From Actinomycetes bacterium (lineage in GTDB: Bacteria; Actinomycetota; Thermoleophilia; Solirubrobacterales; 70-9), in assembly GCA_016861045.1 (NCBI GenBank), contig BOKP01000001.1:375529-439528 (forward strand): 64,000 nucleotides of DNA. The letters run 5' to 3'. The position numbers were made by a program, and so were the translations under genes. Below the pieces are notes generated by a model. It searched no databases. It saw only the letters and a list, made by a program, of their open reading frames with translations, and was not told where the DNA came from. Shown here piece by piece: positions 9,192-16,665 of this stretch. Positions within the stretch are counted from its first letter, which is position 1. Each line of letters starts with the position of its first letter.

Positions 9192-9869
9192 ATGAGCAGA
9201 GACGTCGAAAGAGTGAGCCCGCAGGGACTCGACCTGCAGGAGCGGGTGATCGAGATCAACCGGGTGGCCAAGGTCGTCAAGGGCGGCCGCCGGTTCTCGT
9301 TCACGGCGCTGGTCGCGGTCGGCGACGAGAACGACGTCGTCGGGATCGGCTACGGCAAGGCACGGGAGGTGCCGCTGGCGATCCAGAAGGCCGTCGAGAA
9401 CGCCCGCAAGGACCTGATCAGGGTCCCCAAGTACGGCCAGACGCTCCCGCACCGCATCATCGGTCGCTACGGCGCCGGCCACGTCGTCCTCCGCCCGGCC
9501 AGCGAGGGGACCGGCGTGATCGCCGGCGGCGGCGTCCGCGCCGTGCTCGAGCTCGGCGGCGTCCGCGACGTGCTGACGAAGTCGATCGGCACCAACAACC
9601 CGATCAACCAGGTGAAGGCGACGATGGCGGGCCTGCGCGGCCTGCGCAGGCCCGAGGACGTCGCCGAGCTGCGCGGGTTGACGATCAAGCAGGTGCTCGG
9701 GGTGCCGAAGGAAGCGGGCGGCGGGCAGCGGGCAGAGGGCGGCTCCGAAGACGAGACGCCGGAGGATGGCGGGACCGCGGTCGCCGTCGCCGGGGAAACG
9801 GGCGGCGAGCAGCGGGCAGCCGGCAGCGACGGCGGAGGGCAGGCCGCGGCGGGCGGGGACGGGTCCTGA
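9192..9869 (+). CDS. rpsE: 30S ribosomal protein S5 with a low-complexity C-terminal tail
   Basis: S5 contributes to decoding fidelity and the mRNA-unwinding entry site. Residues about 15-172 form a normal S5: [37 protein letters not shown], then [20 protein letters not shown] and the [14 protein letters not shown] region. Residues 174-225 are an extra tail of Gly, Ala, Glu and Gln. The DNA of that tail contains GGGCAGC/GAGCAGC-like heptamers resembling the elements at 412 and 832. The stop overlaps the rpmD ATG by one base. Confidence 0.96.
   Translation: MSRDVERVSPQGLDLQERVIEINRVAKVVKGGRRFSFTALVAVGDENDVVGIGYGKAREVPLAIQKAVENARKDLIRVPKYGQTLPHRIIGRYGAGHVVLRPASEGTGVIAGGGVRAVLELGGVRDVLTKSIGTNNPINQVKATMAGLRGLRRPEDVAELRGLTIKQVLGVPKEAGGGQRAEGGSEDETPEDGGTAVAVAGETGGEQRAAGSDGGGQAAAGGDGS
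9717..9830 (+). repeat. Degenerate GGGCAGC/GAGCAGC heptamers inside the rpsE 3' end
   Basis: Within the S5 tail the sequence holds runs such as GGGCAGCGGGCAGAGGG (near 9723-9740) and GAGCAGCGGGCAGCCGGCAGC (near 9807-9827). These are variants of the heptamer that is perfectly repeated at 412-432 and 832-859. Here the repeat is translated, giving GGQRAEGG and GGEQRAAGS. Common origin is inferred from sequence likeness only. Confidence 0.45.
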
Positions 9870-10060
9870 TGGCCGAGCTCGTGATCAGGCAGGTGCGGTC
9901 GGCGAACGGGTCGAGCCCGCGCCAGCGCGACACGCTGCGGACCCTGAGGCTCGGCCGGATCGGCAAGAGCGTCACCCGCGCCGACGACGAGCACACCCGC
10001 GGGCTGCTGCGGAAGGTCGAGCATCTCGTCGCCGTCGAGGCGGCCGGGAGGGGCTCCTGA
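9869..10060 (+). CDS. rpmD: 50S ribosomal protein L30
   Basis: Small 50S protein. The 63-residue product has the L30 pattern: an N-terminal strand LVIRQVRSANGSSPRQRDTLRTLRLGRIGKSVT, then a helix VRGLLRKVEHLV-like (here THTRGLLRKVEHLVAVE, read from DDEHTRGLLRKVEHLVAVE). It overlaps rpsE and rplO by one base at each end (TGATG). Confidence 0.94.
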   Translation: MAELVIRQVRSANGSSPRQRDTLRTLRLGRIGKSVTRADDEHTRGLLRKVEHLVAVEAAGRGS

Positions 10061-10551
10061 TGGCGCGCGTCGATCCGAAGGACGTCGGGCTCGAGAACCT
10101 GACGCCGAAGCCGGGCACCCGCAAGGACCGCAAGCGGGTCGGGCGCGGGCACGGGTCCGGCACCGGCAAGACGTCCGGCCGCGGCCACAAGGGCGCCGGC
10201 GCGCGCGCGGGCGCGAAGCGCAAGGTCGCGCACGAGGGCGGCCAGAACCCGATCCACATGCGGATGCGGAAGCTGCGCGGTCCGAACAAGAAGATGTCGA
10301 TGCCGTTCGAGCCGTTTCGCACGCACACCCAGCCGGTCAACGTGGCGACGCTCGAGGAGCGCTTCGACCCGGGCGCCGAGGTCTCGCCCGAGTCGCTGCG
10401 GGCGGCCGGGCTGGCGACCAGAAAGCACCCGGTGAAGATCCTCGGCAACGGCGAGCTGAGCAAGAAGCTCACGGTCCGGGCCCATGCCTTCAGCGCCGTC
10501 GCCCGCGAGAAGATCGAGGCCGCGGGCGGCAGCGTCGAAGTCATCGAGTGA
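10060..10551 (+). CDS. rplO: 50S ribosomal protein L15
   Basis: Late-assembly 50S protein. The ATG at 10060 overlaps the rpmD stop and yields 163 aa, near the family length of about 145-160. The N-terminal Gly/Lys/Arg-rich extension reads RKRVGRGHGSGTGKTSGRGHKG and GGQNPIHMRMRKLRG, and the C-terminal globular part ends ARAFSAVAREKIEAAGGSVEV-like. The longer open frame upstream of 10060 lies inside rpsE and rpmD. Confidence 0.96.
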   Translation: MARVDPKDVGLENLTPKPGTRKDRKRVGRGHGSGTGKTSGRGHKGAGARAGAKRKVAHEGGQNPIHMRMRKLRGPNKKMSMPFEPFRTHTQPVNVATLEERFDPGAEVSPESLRAAGLATRKHPVKILGNGELSKKLTVRAHAFSAVAREKIEAAGGSVEVIE

Positions 10552-10554
10552 TCG

Positions 10555-11823
10555 ATGCTCGCGATCCTCGGAAACGCCTTCGCGATCCCGGAGATCCGGC
10601 GCAAGATCGCCTTCACCGCGGCGATGCTGGCGCTCTACCGGCTCGGCGCCTACATCCCGGCGCCGGGGGTCGACGCCAACGCCCTCGACGGCATCCAGGA
10701 CAACTTCGCCGGCTCCGACATCCTCGGCTTCCTGAACCTGTTCAGCGGCGGCGGGCTCGAGCGGCTCTCGCTGTTCGCGCTCGGGATCATGCCCTACATC
10801 ACGGCATCGATCATCCTCCAGCTCCTCACGGTGGTCGTCCCGGCGCTCGAGAAGCTGCAGAAGGAGGGCGAGGTCGGTCAGCAGAAGATCACCCAGTACA
10901 CGCGGTATCTGACCGTCGTTCTCTCGTTCTTGCAGTCGACCGGCTACGTCTTCCTCTTCCAGTCGTTCGGCGCGTCCGGCGAGAGCGTCGTCGGCGAGCT
11001 CACCTTCGCGAAGCTGATGCTGATCGTGATCTCGCTGACCGCCGGCGCCGTGCTGCTGATGTGGCTCGGCGAGCTGATCACCCAGCGCGGGATCGGCAAC
11101 GGCATCTCGCTGATGATCTTCGCCTCGATCGTCGCCGGGCTGCCGGGCGGGATCTCCGCCTGGTGGAACAACCCCGACCAGGTCTTCGTCGTGATGATGC
11201 CGTTCCTCGCGGTCGCGGTGATCGTCGGGATCGTCTTCGTCCAGGAGGGGCAGCGGCGGATCCCGGTGCAGTACGCCAAGCGCGTCGTCGGCCGCAAGAT
11301 GACGACCGGCGGCTCGAGCTACCTGCCGTTGCGCGTCAACATGGCCGGGGTCATCCCGGTCATCTTCGCCGCCTCGATCATGGCCTTCCCGCCGACCGTC
11401 GGCCAGCTCCTCAACACCCCGGCGGCGCTCGACTTCGCCGCGTTCTTCAGCCCCGACCGCTGGGCCTACGTGGTCGGCGAGGTCTTCTTCATCATCATCT
11501 TCACCTACTTCTACACCGCGGTCACGTTCAACCCGGTCGACCAGGCCGACAACCTGAAGAAGTACGGCGGCTTCATCCCCGGCGTCCGGCCCGGACGCCC
11601 GACGGCCGAGTACCTCGACCGGATCCTCTCGCGGCTGACCTTCGCCGGCGCCCTCTACCTCGGCCTCGTCGCGGCGCTGCCGACGATCCTGATCAGCCAG
11701 ACGGCGGCCAACTTCTACTTCGGCGGGACCTCGATCCTGATCGTCGTCGGGGTCGCGCTCGACACGGTCAAGCAGCTCGAGGCGCAGCTGATGATGCGCA
11801 ACTACGAGGGCTTTCTGAAGTAG
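10555..11823 (+). CDS. secY: Preprotein translocase subunit SecY
   Basis: Channel subunit of the Sec translocon in the cytoplasmic membrane. The 422-residue protein has ten hydrophobic segments. Family markers include RRKIAFTAAMLALYRLGAYIPAPGV near the N-terminus, the plug region, GERIGNGISL-like sequence (here TQRGIGNGISLMIFASIVAG) and the cytosolic loops RRIPVQYAKR and DNLKKYGGFIPGVRPGRPTAEYL, which bind SecA and ribosomes. It follows rplO directly, as in the standard spc operon. Confidence 0.98.
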   Translation: MLAILGNAFAIPEIRRKIAFTAAMLALYRLGAYIPAPGVDANALDGIQDNFAGSDILGFLNLFSGGGLERLSLFALGIMPYITASIILQLLTVVVPALEKLQKEGEVGQQKITQYTRYLTVVLSFLQSTGYVFLFQSFGASGESVVGELTFAKLMLIVISLTAGAVLLMWLGELITQRGIGNGISLMIFASIVAGLPGGISAWWNNPDQVFVVMMPFLAVAVIVGIVFVQEGQRRIPVQYAKRVVGRKMTTGGSSYLPLRVNMAGVIPVIFAASIMAFPPTVGQLLNTPAALDFAAFFSPDRWAYVVGEVFFIIIFTYFYTAVTFNPVDQADNLKKYGGFIPGVRPGRPTAEYLDRILSRLTFAGALYLGLVAALPTILISQTAANFYFGGTSILIVVGVALDTVKQLEAQLMMRNYEGFLK

Positions 11824-11838
11824 GCCGCCCCGGCCGCA

Positions 11839-12684
11839 ATGCTTCGCCGGTTGAGCTTCCCCGGGGCGCTGGTCGCGGCGCTGGTCATCTCCGCGCTGCC
11901 GGCCCCGGCGGCCGCCGGGACGCCCACCGAGCTCGACGCGGATGCGCTCTGGGTCTGGTCCTGGGAGGGCTCCGGGTCGTTGACCGACTTCACCGTCGCC
12001 GCCGGGTTCGAGCGCGTCTACCTGTACGCGCAGGGCGGGTTCGGCCCGCACGTTCGCGCGGCCATCGCCGACCTCGGCGCCGCCGGCGTCGCCGTCGAGG
12101 CGCTCGGCGGCGAGCGGCGCTGGGCGACCGTCCGGCGCGGCGGCATGATCGGGTTCGTCCGCTCCGCGCGCCGCTACCAGCGCCGGGCCCCCGCGGACGC
12201 CCGGCTTGCCGGCGTCCACGTCGACGTCGAGCCCTACGCGCTGCGGGCCTGGGACCGGCATCCGCGCCGCGTCCGGCGTGAATACCTCGCGGCGCTGCGA
12301 GCGGCCCGGCGCGCGGCTGGCCCACTGCCGCTTGCGGCCGACATCCCGTTCTGGTTCGACGGCATCCGCCTCGGCGGGATGTCGCTCGCCGCGGCCGCGA
12401 TCAGGGCCACGGACGCGGTCACGGTCATGGCCTACCGGGACTCCGCCGACCGGGTGATCGACCTCGCCGAGCGGGAGGTACGGATCGCCGGCAGGCATGG
12501 CAGCCGGGCGACGGTGGGGGTCGAGACCGGCGACCACGACCCGCCGTCGATCACCTTCTTCGAGGAGGGCCGGGCCGCGCTCGCGGCCGCGCTGGCGGCG
12601 ATCGATGCGCGGCTCGGCGCGCGTCCCGGCTACGGCGGCACGGCCGTGCACCACTACGGATCGCTCGCCGGGTTGAAGCCGTAG
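11839..12684 (+). CDS. Secreted protein of unknown function, possibly TIM-barrel glycosidase-like
   Basis: The 281-residue product has a clear signal peptide (residues about 1-26: LRRLSFPGALVAALVISALP then APAAAG). The mature part contains alternating strand/helix segments such as LAGVHVDVEPYALRAWD and AVTVMAYRD. Their spacing resembles GH18/GH-like (beta/alpha)8 barrels with an acidic strand-4 motif (DVEP). I do not recognise a named family, and no substrate can be proposed. It starts 15 nt after secY, so it may be co-transcribed with the spc genes. That placement, ahead of adk, is unusual. Confidence 0.8.
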   Translation: MLRRLSFPGALVAALVISALPAPAAAGTPTELDADALWVWSWEGSGSLTDFTVAAGFERVYLYAQGGFGPHVRAAIADLGAAGVAVEALGGERRWATVRRGGMIGFVRSARRYQRRAPADARLAGVHVDVEPYALRAWDRHPRRVRREYLAALRAARRAAGPLPLAADIPFWFDGIRLGGMSLAAAAIRATDAVTVMAYRDSADRVIDLAEREVRIAGRHGSRATVGVETGDHDPPSITFFEEGRAALAAALAAIDARLGARPGYGGTAVHHYGSLAGLKP

Positions 12685-12738
12685 CGGCAGGCGCCCGCGC
12701 TGCGGCGGTCGGCGCGACGGCGGGCGCGACCGCTCGGA

Positions 12739-12744
12739 TAGGAT
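12739..12744 (+). promoter_or_regulatory. Candidate -10 box for a leaderless transcript
   Basis: TAGGAT ends 6 nt before the ATG at 12751, so transcription would start at or next to the start codon. The same TANNNT-N6-8-start arrangement recurs at several other genes in the window. No clear -35 is seen. Confidence 0.45.
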
Positions 12745-12750
12745 CGCGCG

Positions 12751-13923
12751 ATGGCAGCCTCCTCAGACACGACCACGATCCCCGACTCCACCACCCTGTA
12801 CTTCGGTCCCTGGTACGAGCGATCCCCGTACTTCAAGGCCACCCTGCGCGCGGGGTGCTCCGCCTACGACGTCTACAACCACCGCTTCATCCCGGCCTAC
12901 TACGACGATCCCGTCAACGAGTACTGGCACCTGCTCGAGCACGTCACCCTGTGGGACGTCGGCGTCGAGCACATCGTCCAGATCAAGGGCCCCGACGCGC
13001 TCGAGTTCACCAACCTGCTCACCTGCCGCGACCTGACCAAGTGCGCCGTCGGGCAGTGCAAGTACGCCCCGCTGATCGAGGCTGACGGCGGCATCGTCAA
13101 CGACCCGGTCCTCCTCCGGCCCGAGGAGGACACGTTCTGGCTCGCGCTCGCCGACAGCGACGCCGGGCTCTGGGCCCGCGGCGTGGCCTGGGGCAGCGAT
13201 CTCGACGTCGAGATCTCCGACCCGCCCGTGTACCCGGTCCAGGTCCAGGGGCCGAAGGCCAAGGACGTTGTCAGCTCCCTGTTCGGGGACGAGGTGCTCG
13301 AGGTTCCCTACTACTACTGCACGCATGCCGAGCTCGACGGCACCCCCGTCGTCCTCGGCCGCACTGGCTGGACGGGCGAGATCGGCTACGAGATCTACCT
13401 CCGCGATCCCGATCGAGGCGACGATCTCTGGGAGCGGGTCATGGAGGCGGGAGCCCCACACGACATCCGCCCGATCGCCCCGTGCGAGGCCCGGCGGATC
13501 GAGGCCGGGATCTTCAACTACCGCTCCGACATGACGCTCGGCGACAACCCGTTCGAGGTCACCGGACTGGAGCGGCTGGTCGAGGAGCAGGAGGCCGACT
13601 ACATCGGCAAGGAGGAGCTGGAGCGGATCCGCGCCGAGGGCGTCAGCCGCAAGCTGGTGGGGATGGAGATCGAGGGTGAGCCGCTCGCATGGGAGCTGAC
13701 CGAGTTCTGGCCCGCGTGGAGCGACGGGGACCGGGTCGGCCACGCGACGATCGCGATCCGCTCCCCGGGGCTCGAGAAGAACATCGGCTACGTGTGGGTG
13801 CCGATCGAGCTCGCCGATCCCGGCAACGAGCTCGATCTGGAGCTGCCCGACGGCTCCCGCCGCCGTGCGGTGACCGCCTCGCTCCCGTTCGTCGACCCGC
13901 GCAAGCGCAAGCCGGCGGAGTAG
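12751..13923 (+). CDS. GcvT-superfamily aminomethyltransferase, DmdA-like
   Basis: The 390-residue product belongs to the folate-dependent GcvT superfamily. It resembles the DMSP demethylase (DmdA) branch in its N-terminal half: YDVYNHRFIPAYY, YWHLLEHVTLWDVGVEHIVQIKG, NDPVLLRPEEDTFWLALADSD. It keeps the T-protein style motif GRTGWTGEIGYEIYL and IEAGIFNYRSDMTLGDNPFE towards the C-terminal half. Family members move a methyl or methylene group to tetrahydrofolate. The actual substrate (DMSP, glycine-like or another methylated compound) cannot be set from sequence. No other glycine cleavage genes are near. It is apparently transcribed from its own start-proximal promoter. Confidence 0.85.
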   Translation: MAASSDTTTIPDSTTLYFGPWYERSPYFKATLRAGCSAYDVYNHRFIPAYYDDPVNEYWHLLEHVTLWDVGVEHIVQIKGPDALEFTNLLTCRDLTKCAVGQCKYAPLIEADGGIVNDPVLLRPEEDTFWLALADSDAGLWARGVAWGSDLDVEISDPPVYPVQVQGPKAKDVVSSLFGDEVLEVPYYYCTHAELDGTPVVLGRTGWTGEIGYEIYLRDPDRGDDLWERVMEAGAPHDIRPIAPCEARRIEAGIFNYRSDMTLGDNPFEVTGLERLVEEQEADYIGKEELERIRAEGVSRKLVGMEIEGEPLAWELTEFWPAWSDGDRVGHATIAIRSPGLEKNIGYVWVPIELADPGNELDLELPDGSRRRAVTASLPFVDPRKRKPAE

Positions 13924-14012
13924 GCGACGCCCGCGACCGGCGAGGCGGCCGGAAGCGAGCGCGCGGGTCGCGGCGGGCGCCGGCCCGCCATCCCCGATCG
14001 CCGGGCGCTCGG

Positions 14013-14018
14013 TAGCCT
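14013..14018 (+). promoter_or_regulatory. Candidate -10 box upstream of adk
   Basis: TAGCCT lies 10 nt before a GTG (14029) and 19 nt before the ATG (14038) of adk. No good -35 and no Shine-Dalgarno are visible, so this is only a candidate promoter. Confidence 0.3.
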
Positions 14019-14037
14019 GCACGGTCCCGTGGCTGAG

Positions 14038-14703
14038 ATGAACCTGATCCTCCTCGGACCGCCTGGGTCCGGCAAGGGCACCCAGGGCGAGCGCCTGCAG
14101 GAGGACTTCCGGCTTCCCTACTACGCGACCGGGGACATCCTCCGAGCCGCGGTCGCCGAGGGCAGCGAGCTCGGCCGGGCCGCGCAGGAGTACATGGATC
14201 GCGGGGACCTCGTTCCCGACGAGGTCATCATCGGCGTCATCGCCGAGCGGGTCGAAAGGCCCGAGGCCGCGGACGGGTTCATCCTCGACGGGTTCCCGCG
14301 GACGGTGGGCCAGGCCGAGGCGCTGGCCGCCGAGATGGAGGGGCTCGGGCGCGCGATCACGGTCGCCGTGCTGATCGACGTCGACGACGAGGAGGTCGTC
14401 CGCCGCCTCGGCGGGCGCCGCACCTGCGCCAAGAGCGGCCACGTCTTCCACGTCGACTTCGACCCGCCCAAGCACGAGGGCGTCTGCGACGTCTGCGGGT
14501 CGCGCCTGATCGTCCGCGACGACGACCGGCCGGAGGTGATCCGGCACCGGCTCGAGACCTATCGCGAGAAGACGATGCCGCTCGTCGACTACTACGAGGA
14601 GCTCGGCGTCCTCAAGCGGGTGGACGGGGAGCTCGAGCCGGAGGAGGTCGGCAACCGGATCAGGGCGCTGCTGGCGACGCTGCGGATGGAAGAAGAGCTC
14701 TGA
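14038..14703 (+). CDS. adk: Adenylate kinase
   Basis: Catalyses ATP + AMP <=> 2 ADP in the cytoplasm. The P-loop GPPGSGKGTQ is at the very N-terminus, followed by the AMP-binding YYATGDILR, DGFPRTVGQAEAL and the LID domain. The LID has the long (zinc-type) form, but only three of the four ligand positions are Cys (C-x2-S ... C-x2-C), so zinc binding is doubtful. I prefer the ATG at 14038 because Adk proteins normally begin MNLILLGPPG; a GTG at 14029 adds three residues. adk followed by map is the usual order after secY. Confidence 0.96.
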   Translation: MNLILLGPPGSGKGTQGERLQEDFRLPYYATGDILRAAVAEGSELGRAAQEYMDRGDLVPDEVIIGVIAERVERPEAADGFILDGFPRTVGQAEALAAEMEGLGRAITVAVLIDVDDEEVVRRLGGRRTCAKSGHVFHVDFDPPKHEGVCDVCGSRLIVRDDDRPEVIRHRLETYREKTMPLVDYYEELGVLKRVDGELEPEEVGNRIRALLATLRMEEEL

Positions 14704-14710
14704 CCGGCCC

Positions 14711-15466
14711 TTGATCGTCGCGAAGACCCCGGAGCAGGTCGACAAGATGGCGGCGGCCGGCGAGATCCTGGCCCGCTGCCTGCGCATGCTGCGCAAGAGC
14801 GCCCGCCCCGGCGTCACGACGCTCGACCTCGACCTCGCCGCCGAGCGGTTCATCCGCTCGCAGGGCGCCGAGGCCGCGTTCAAGGGCTACAACGGCTTTC
14901 CCGGATCGATCTGCGCGTCGCCGAACTCGATGGTCGTCCACGGCATCCCCGGCCCCTACGAGCTGAAGCGCGGCGACGTGATCGCGCTCGACGTCGGCGT
15001 GACCCTCGACGGCTGGGTCGCCGACGCCGCGATGACGATCCCGATCGGGCCGGTCGCCGAGCCCGCCCTGCAGCTGCTCGAGACGACCCGCGACTCGCTG
15101 TTCTGCGGGATCGCCGAGGCGAAGGCGGGCAACCGGCTCGGCGACGTCTCGGCGGCGATCCAGGAGCGGGTCGAGCGCGACGGGCTCGCGGTGATCCGCA
15201 GCCTCGTCGGGCACGGGATCGGCCGGCGCATGCACGAGGACCCGCAGATCCCGAACTTCGGCGAGCCCGGCACCGGGCCCGTGCTCGAGGAGGGGATGAC
15301 GCTCGCGATCGAGCCGATGGTCAACATCGGCTCGCCCGAGATCACGATGGGCTCCGACAACTGGGCGGTCTACTCCGAGGACGGCTCGCTCGCCGCCCAC
15401 TTCGAGTTCACGGTCGCCGTCGGCGCCGACGGTCCGCGGATCCTCACCCCCTGGCACGAGGGGTAG
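14711..15466 (+). CDS. map: Methionine aminopeptidase, type I
   Basis: Removes the initiator Met from nascent proteins. The 251-residue product has the pita-bread metallopeptidase fold signatures: the His in SPNSMVVHGIPG, the metal ligands in DVGVTLDGWVADAAMT, the conserved SLVGHGIGRRMHEDP, and the Glu ligands in GMTLAIEPM and HFEFTVAV. It starts with TTG 7 nt after the adk stop. Normally infA and rpmJ would follow, but here a 24.6-kb block begins after map. Confidence 0.97.
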   Translation: MIVAKTPEQVDKMAAAGEILARCLRMLRKSARPGVTTLDLDLAAERFIRSQGAEAAFKGYNGFPGSICASPNSMVVHGIPGPYELKRGDVIALDVGVTLDGWVADAAMTIPIGPVAEPALQLLETTRDSLFCGIAEAKAGNRLGDVSAAIQERVERDGLAVIRSLVGHGIGRRMHEDPQIPNFGEPGTGPVLEEGMTLAIEPMVNIGSPEITMGSDNWAVYSEDGSLAAHFEFTVAVGADGPRILTPWHEG

Positions 15467-15567
15467 GTGGAAGCCCTCCCCTTGCTCTGAGGCCGAGGAG
15501 CTCGCGTCCGAGCGTTCGTCGGCTCCGAGCGGCGGAGGCCACGCCGGCCCGTCGCCGGCATCGTGGC

Positions 15568-15573
15568 TAGTAT
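15568..15573 (+). promoter_or_regulatory. Candidate -10 box for the polysaccharide operon
   Basis: TAGTAT (context GGCTAGTATCTCG) lies 48 nt before the first gene of the locus, and a purine-rich GGGAAGGGGG sits between it and the ATG. The -35 region is poor. It is the only promoter-like signal in the 155-nt gap between map and 15622. Confidence 0.4.
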
Positions 15574-15621
15574 CTCGATCGGCGGTAGTGGACGAGCCTC
15601 AGGGAAGGGGGCCGTACTCAG

Positions 15622-16665
15622 ATGCGATCCGAGAAGTTGACGATGGCTGTCGTCGGCCTCGGCTACTGGGGCCCGAATCGCCTTCGGGTGATCAACGACC
15701 TTCATGAGGCTGAGGTCGGCTGGATCTGCGACCTGGAGCCGGCACGCCTCGCGCATCACGCGGAGCGAAACCCGCTTGCGCGCGCGACCGCGGACATCGA
15801 TGAGCCTCTTGCTGATCCCGCGGTTGACGCGGTGATCATCGCCACACCCGTGTTCGCTCACGAGGAGCTTGCGACCAAGGCGCTGGAGGCGGGCAAGCAC
15901 GTCTTCGTGGAGAAGCCGCTGGCCGCATCGTGCTCCCAGGCCGCCGGCCTCGTCGAGCTCGCCGAGCGGCGTGATCTCGTGCTGGCGTGCGGCCACACCT
16001 TTCTGCACAGCCCCCCGGTGCAGGCGGCGAAGGCGATGATCGATGCCGGCGATCTCGGCGCGATCCACTACGTCTCATCGAGCCGCGTCAACCTCGGCCC
16101 CTATCGCAGCGATGTCAGCGCGATCTTCGACCTCGGGCCGCACGACTTCTCGATCCTCCGCTACTGGATCGAGCGTAACCCGGCGACGGTCAGCGCGATC
16201 GGGCTCGACGCGATCTCACCGGGGGTAGCCGACGTCGCCTTCGTCCATCTCGACTTCCGCGACGACTTGATCGCCCATGTCGAGTTGAGCTGGCTGGCGC
16301 CGAGCAAGCTTCGCCGGACGGTAATCATCGGAAGCGAGAAGATGCTGGTCTACGAGGACGGCAGTCCGGAGCCATTGCGCCTCTATGACAGCGGGATCGA
16401 GTATCGGGATCCGGAGACGTTCGGTGAGTACCAGCTCTCATACCGCACAGGGGACATCGTGTCGCTGCGGGTCGAGGCGACCGAGCCTATCGCCGCCGAG
16501 CTCCGCGACTTCACCGGTTCGGTGATCGACGGGCATCAGCCACTCGCCAACGGCGAAGTCGCCGTCGATGTCCTACGCACCGTCGAAGCCGCTGAGGCGT
16601 CGATGACCAGGGATGGAGAGGTCGTGCGGGTAGAAGCGTCGCAGGTCGGAGATCCGGCTCGGTGA
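15622..16665 (+). CDS. Gfo/Idh/MocA-family NAD-dependent sugar oxidoreductase (WlbA/WbpB-like)
   Basis: The 347-residue protein has an N-terminal Rossmann fold (AVVGLGYWGPNRLRV, residues about 9-23), the catalytic EKPLA motif with Lys98 and the DLGPHDFSIL motif. These are typical of Gfo/Idh/MocA dehydrogenases. Relatives WlbA/WbpB oxidise UDP-N-acetylglucosaminuronic acid at C3. With the aminotransferase at 20973 and the acetyltransferase at 18178, it suggests synthesis of an acetamido sugar nucleotide. The substrate is inferred from context. It is the first gene of the polysaccharide locus, and its stop overlaps the next GTG (GTGA). Confidence 0.87.
   Translation: MRSEKLTMAVVGLGYWGPNRLRVINDLHEAEVGWICDLEPARLAHHAERNPLARATADIDEPLADPAVDAVIIATPVFAHEELATKALEAGKHVFVEKPLAASCSQAAGLVELAERRDLVLACGHTFLHSPPVQAAKAMIDAGDLGAIHYVSSSRVNLGPYRSDVSAIFDLGPHDFSILRYWIERNPATVSAIGLDAISPGVADVAFVHLDFRDDLIAHVELSWLAPSKLRRTVIIGSEKMLVYEDGSPEPLRLYDSGIEYRDPETFGEYQLSYRTGDIVSLRVEATEPIAAELRDFTGSVIDGHQPLANGEVAVDVLRTVEAAEASMTRDGEVVRVEASQVGDPAR

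Noticed and set aside
9685-12654. A 989-codon open frame on the minus strand
   Set aside because: It lies opposite rpsE, rplO, secY and the 11839 gene, and reads as Arg/Asp/Glu/Gly-rich filler. It is a shadow frame caused by high GC.
12685-12750. Possible glycine riboswitch before the GcvT-like gene
   Set aside because: The spacer is only 66 nt and the candidate promoter is 6 nt from the start codon, leaving no room for an aptamer.
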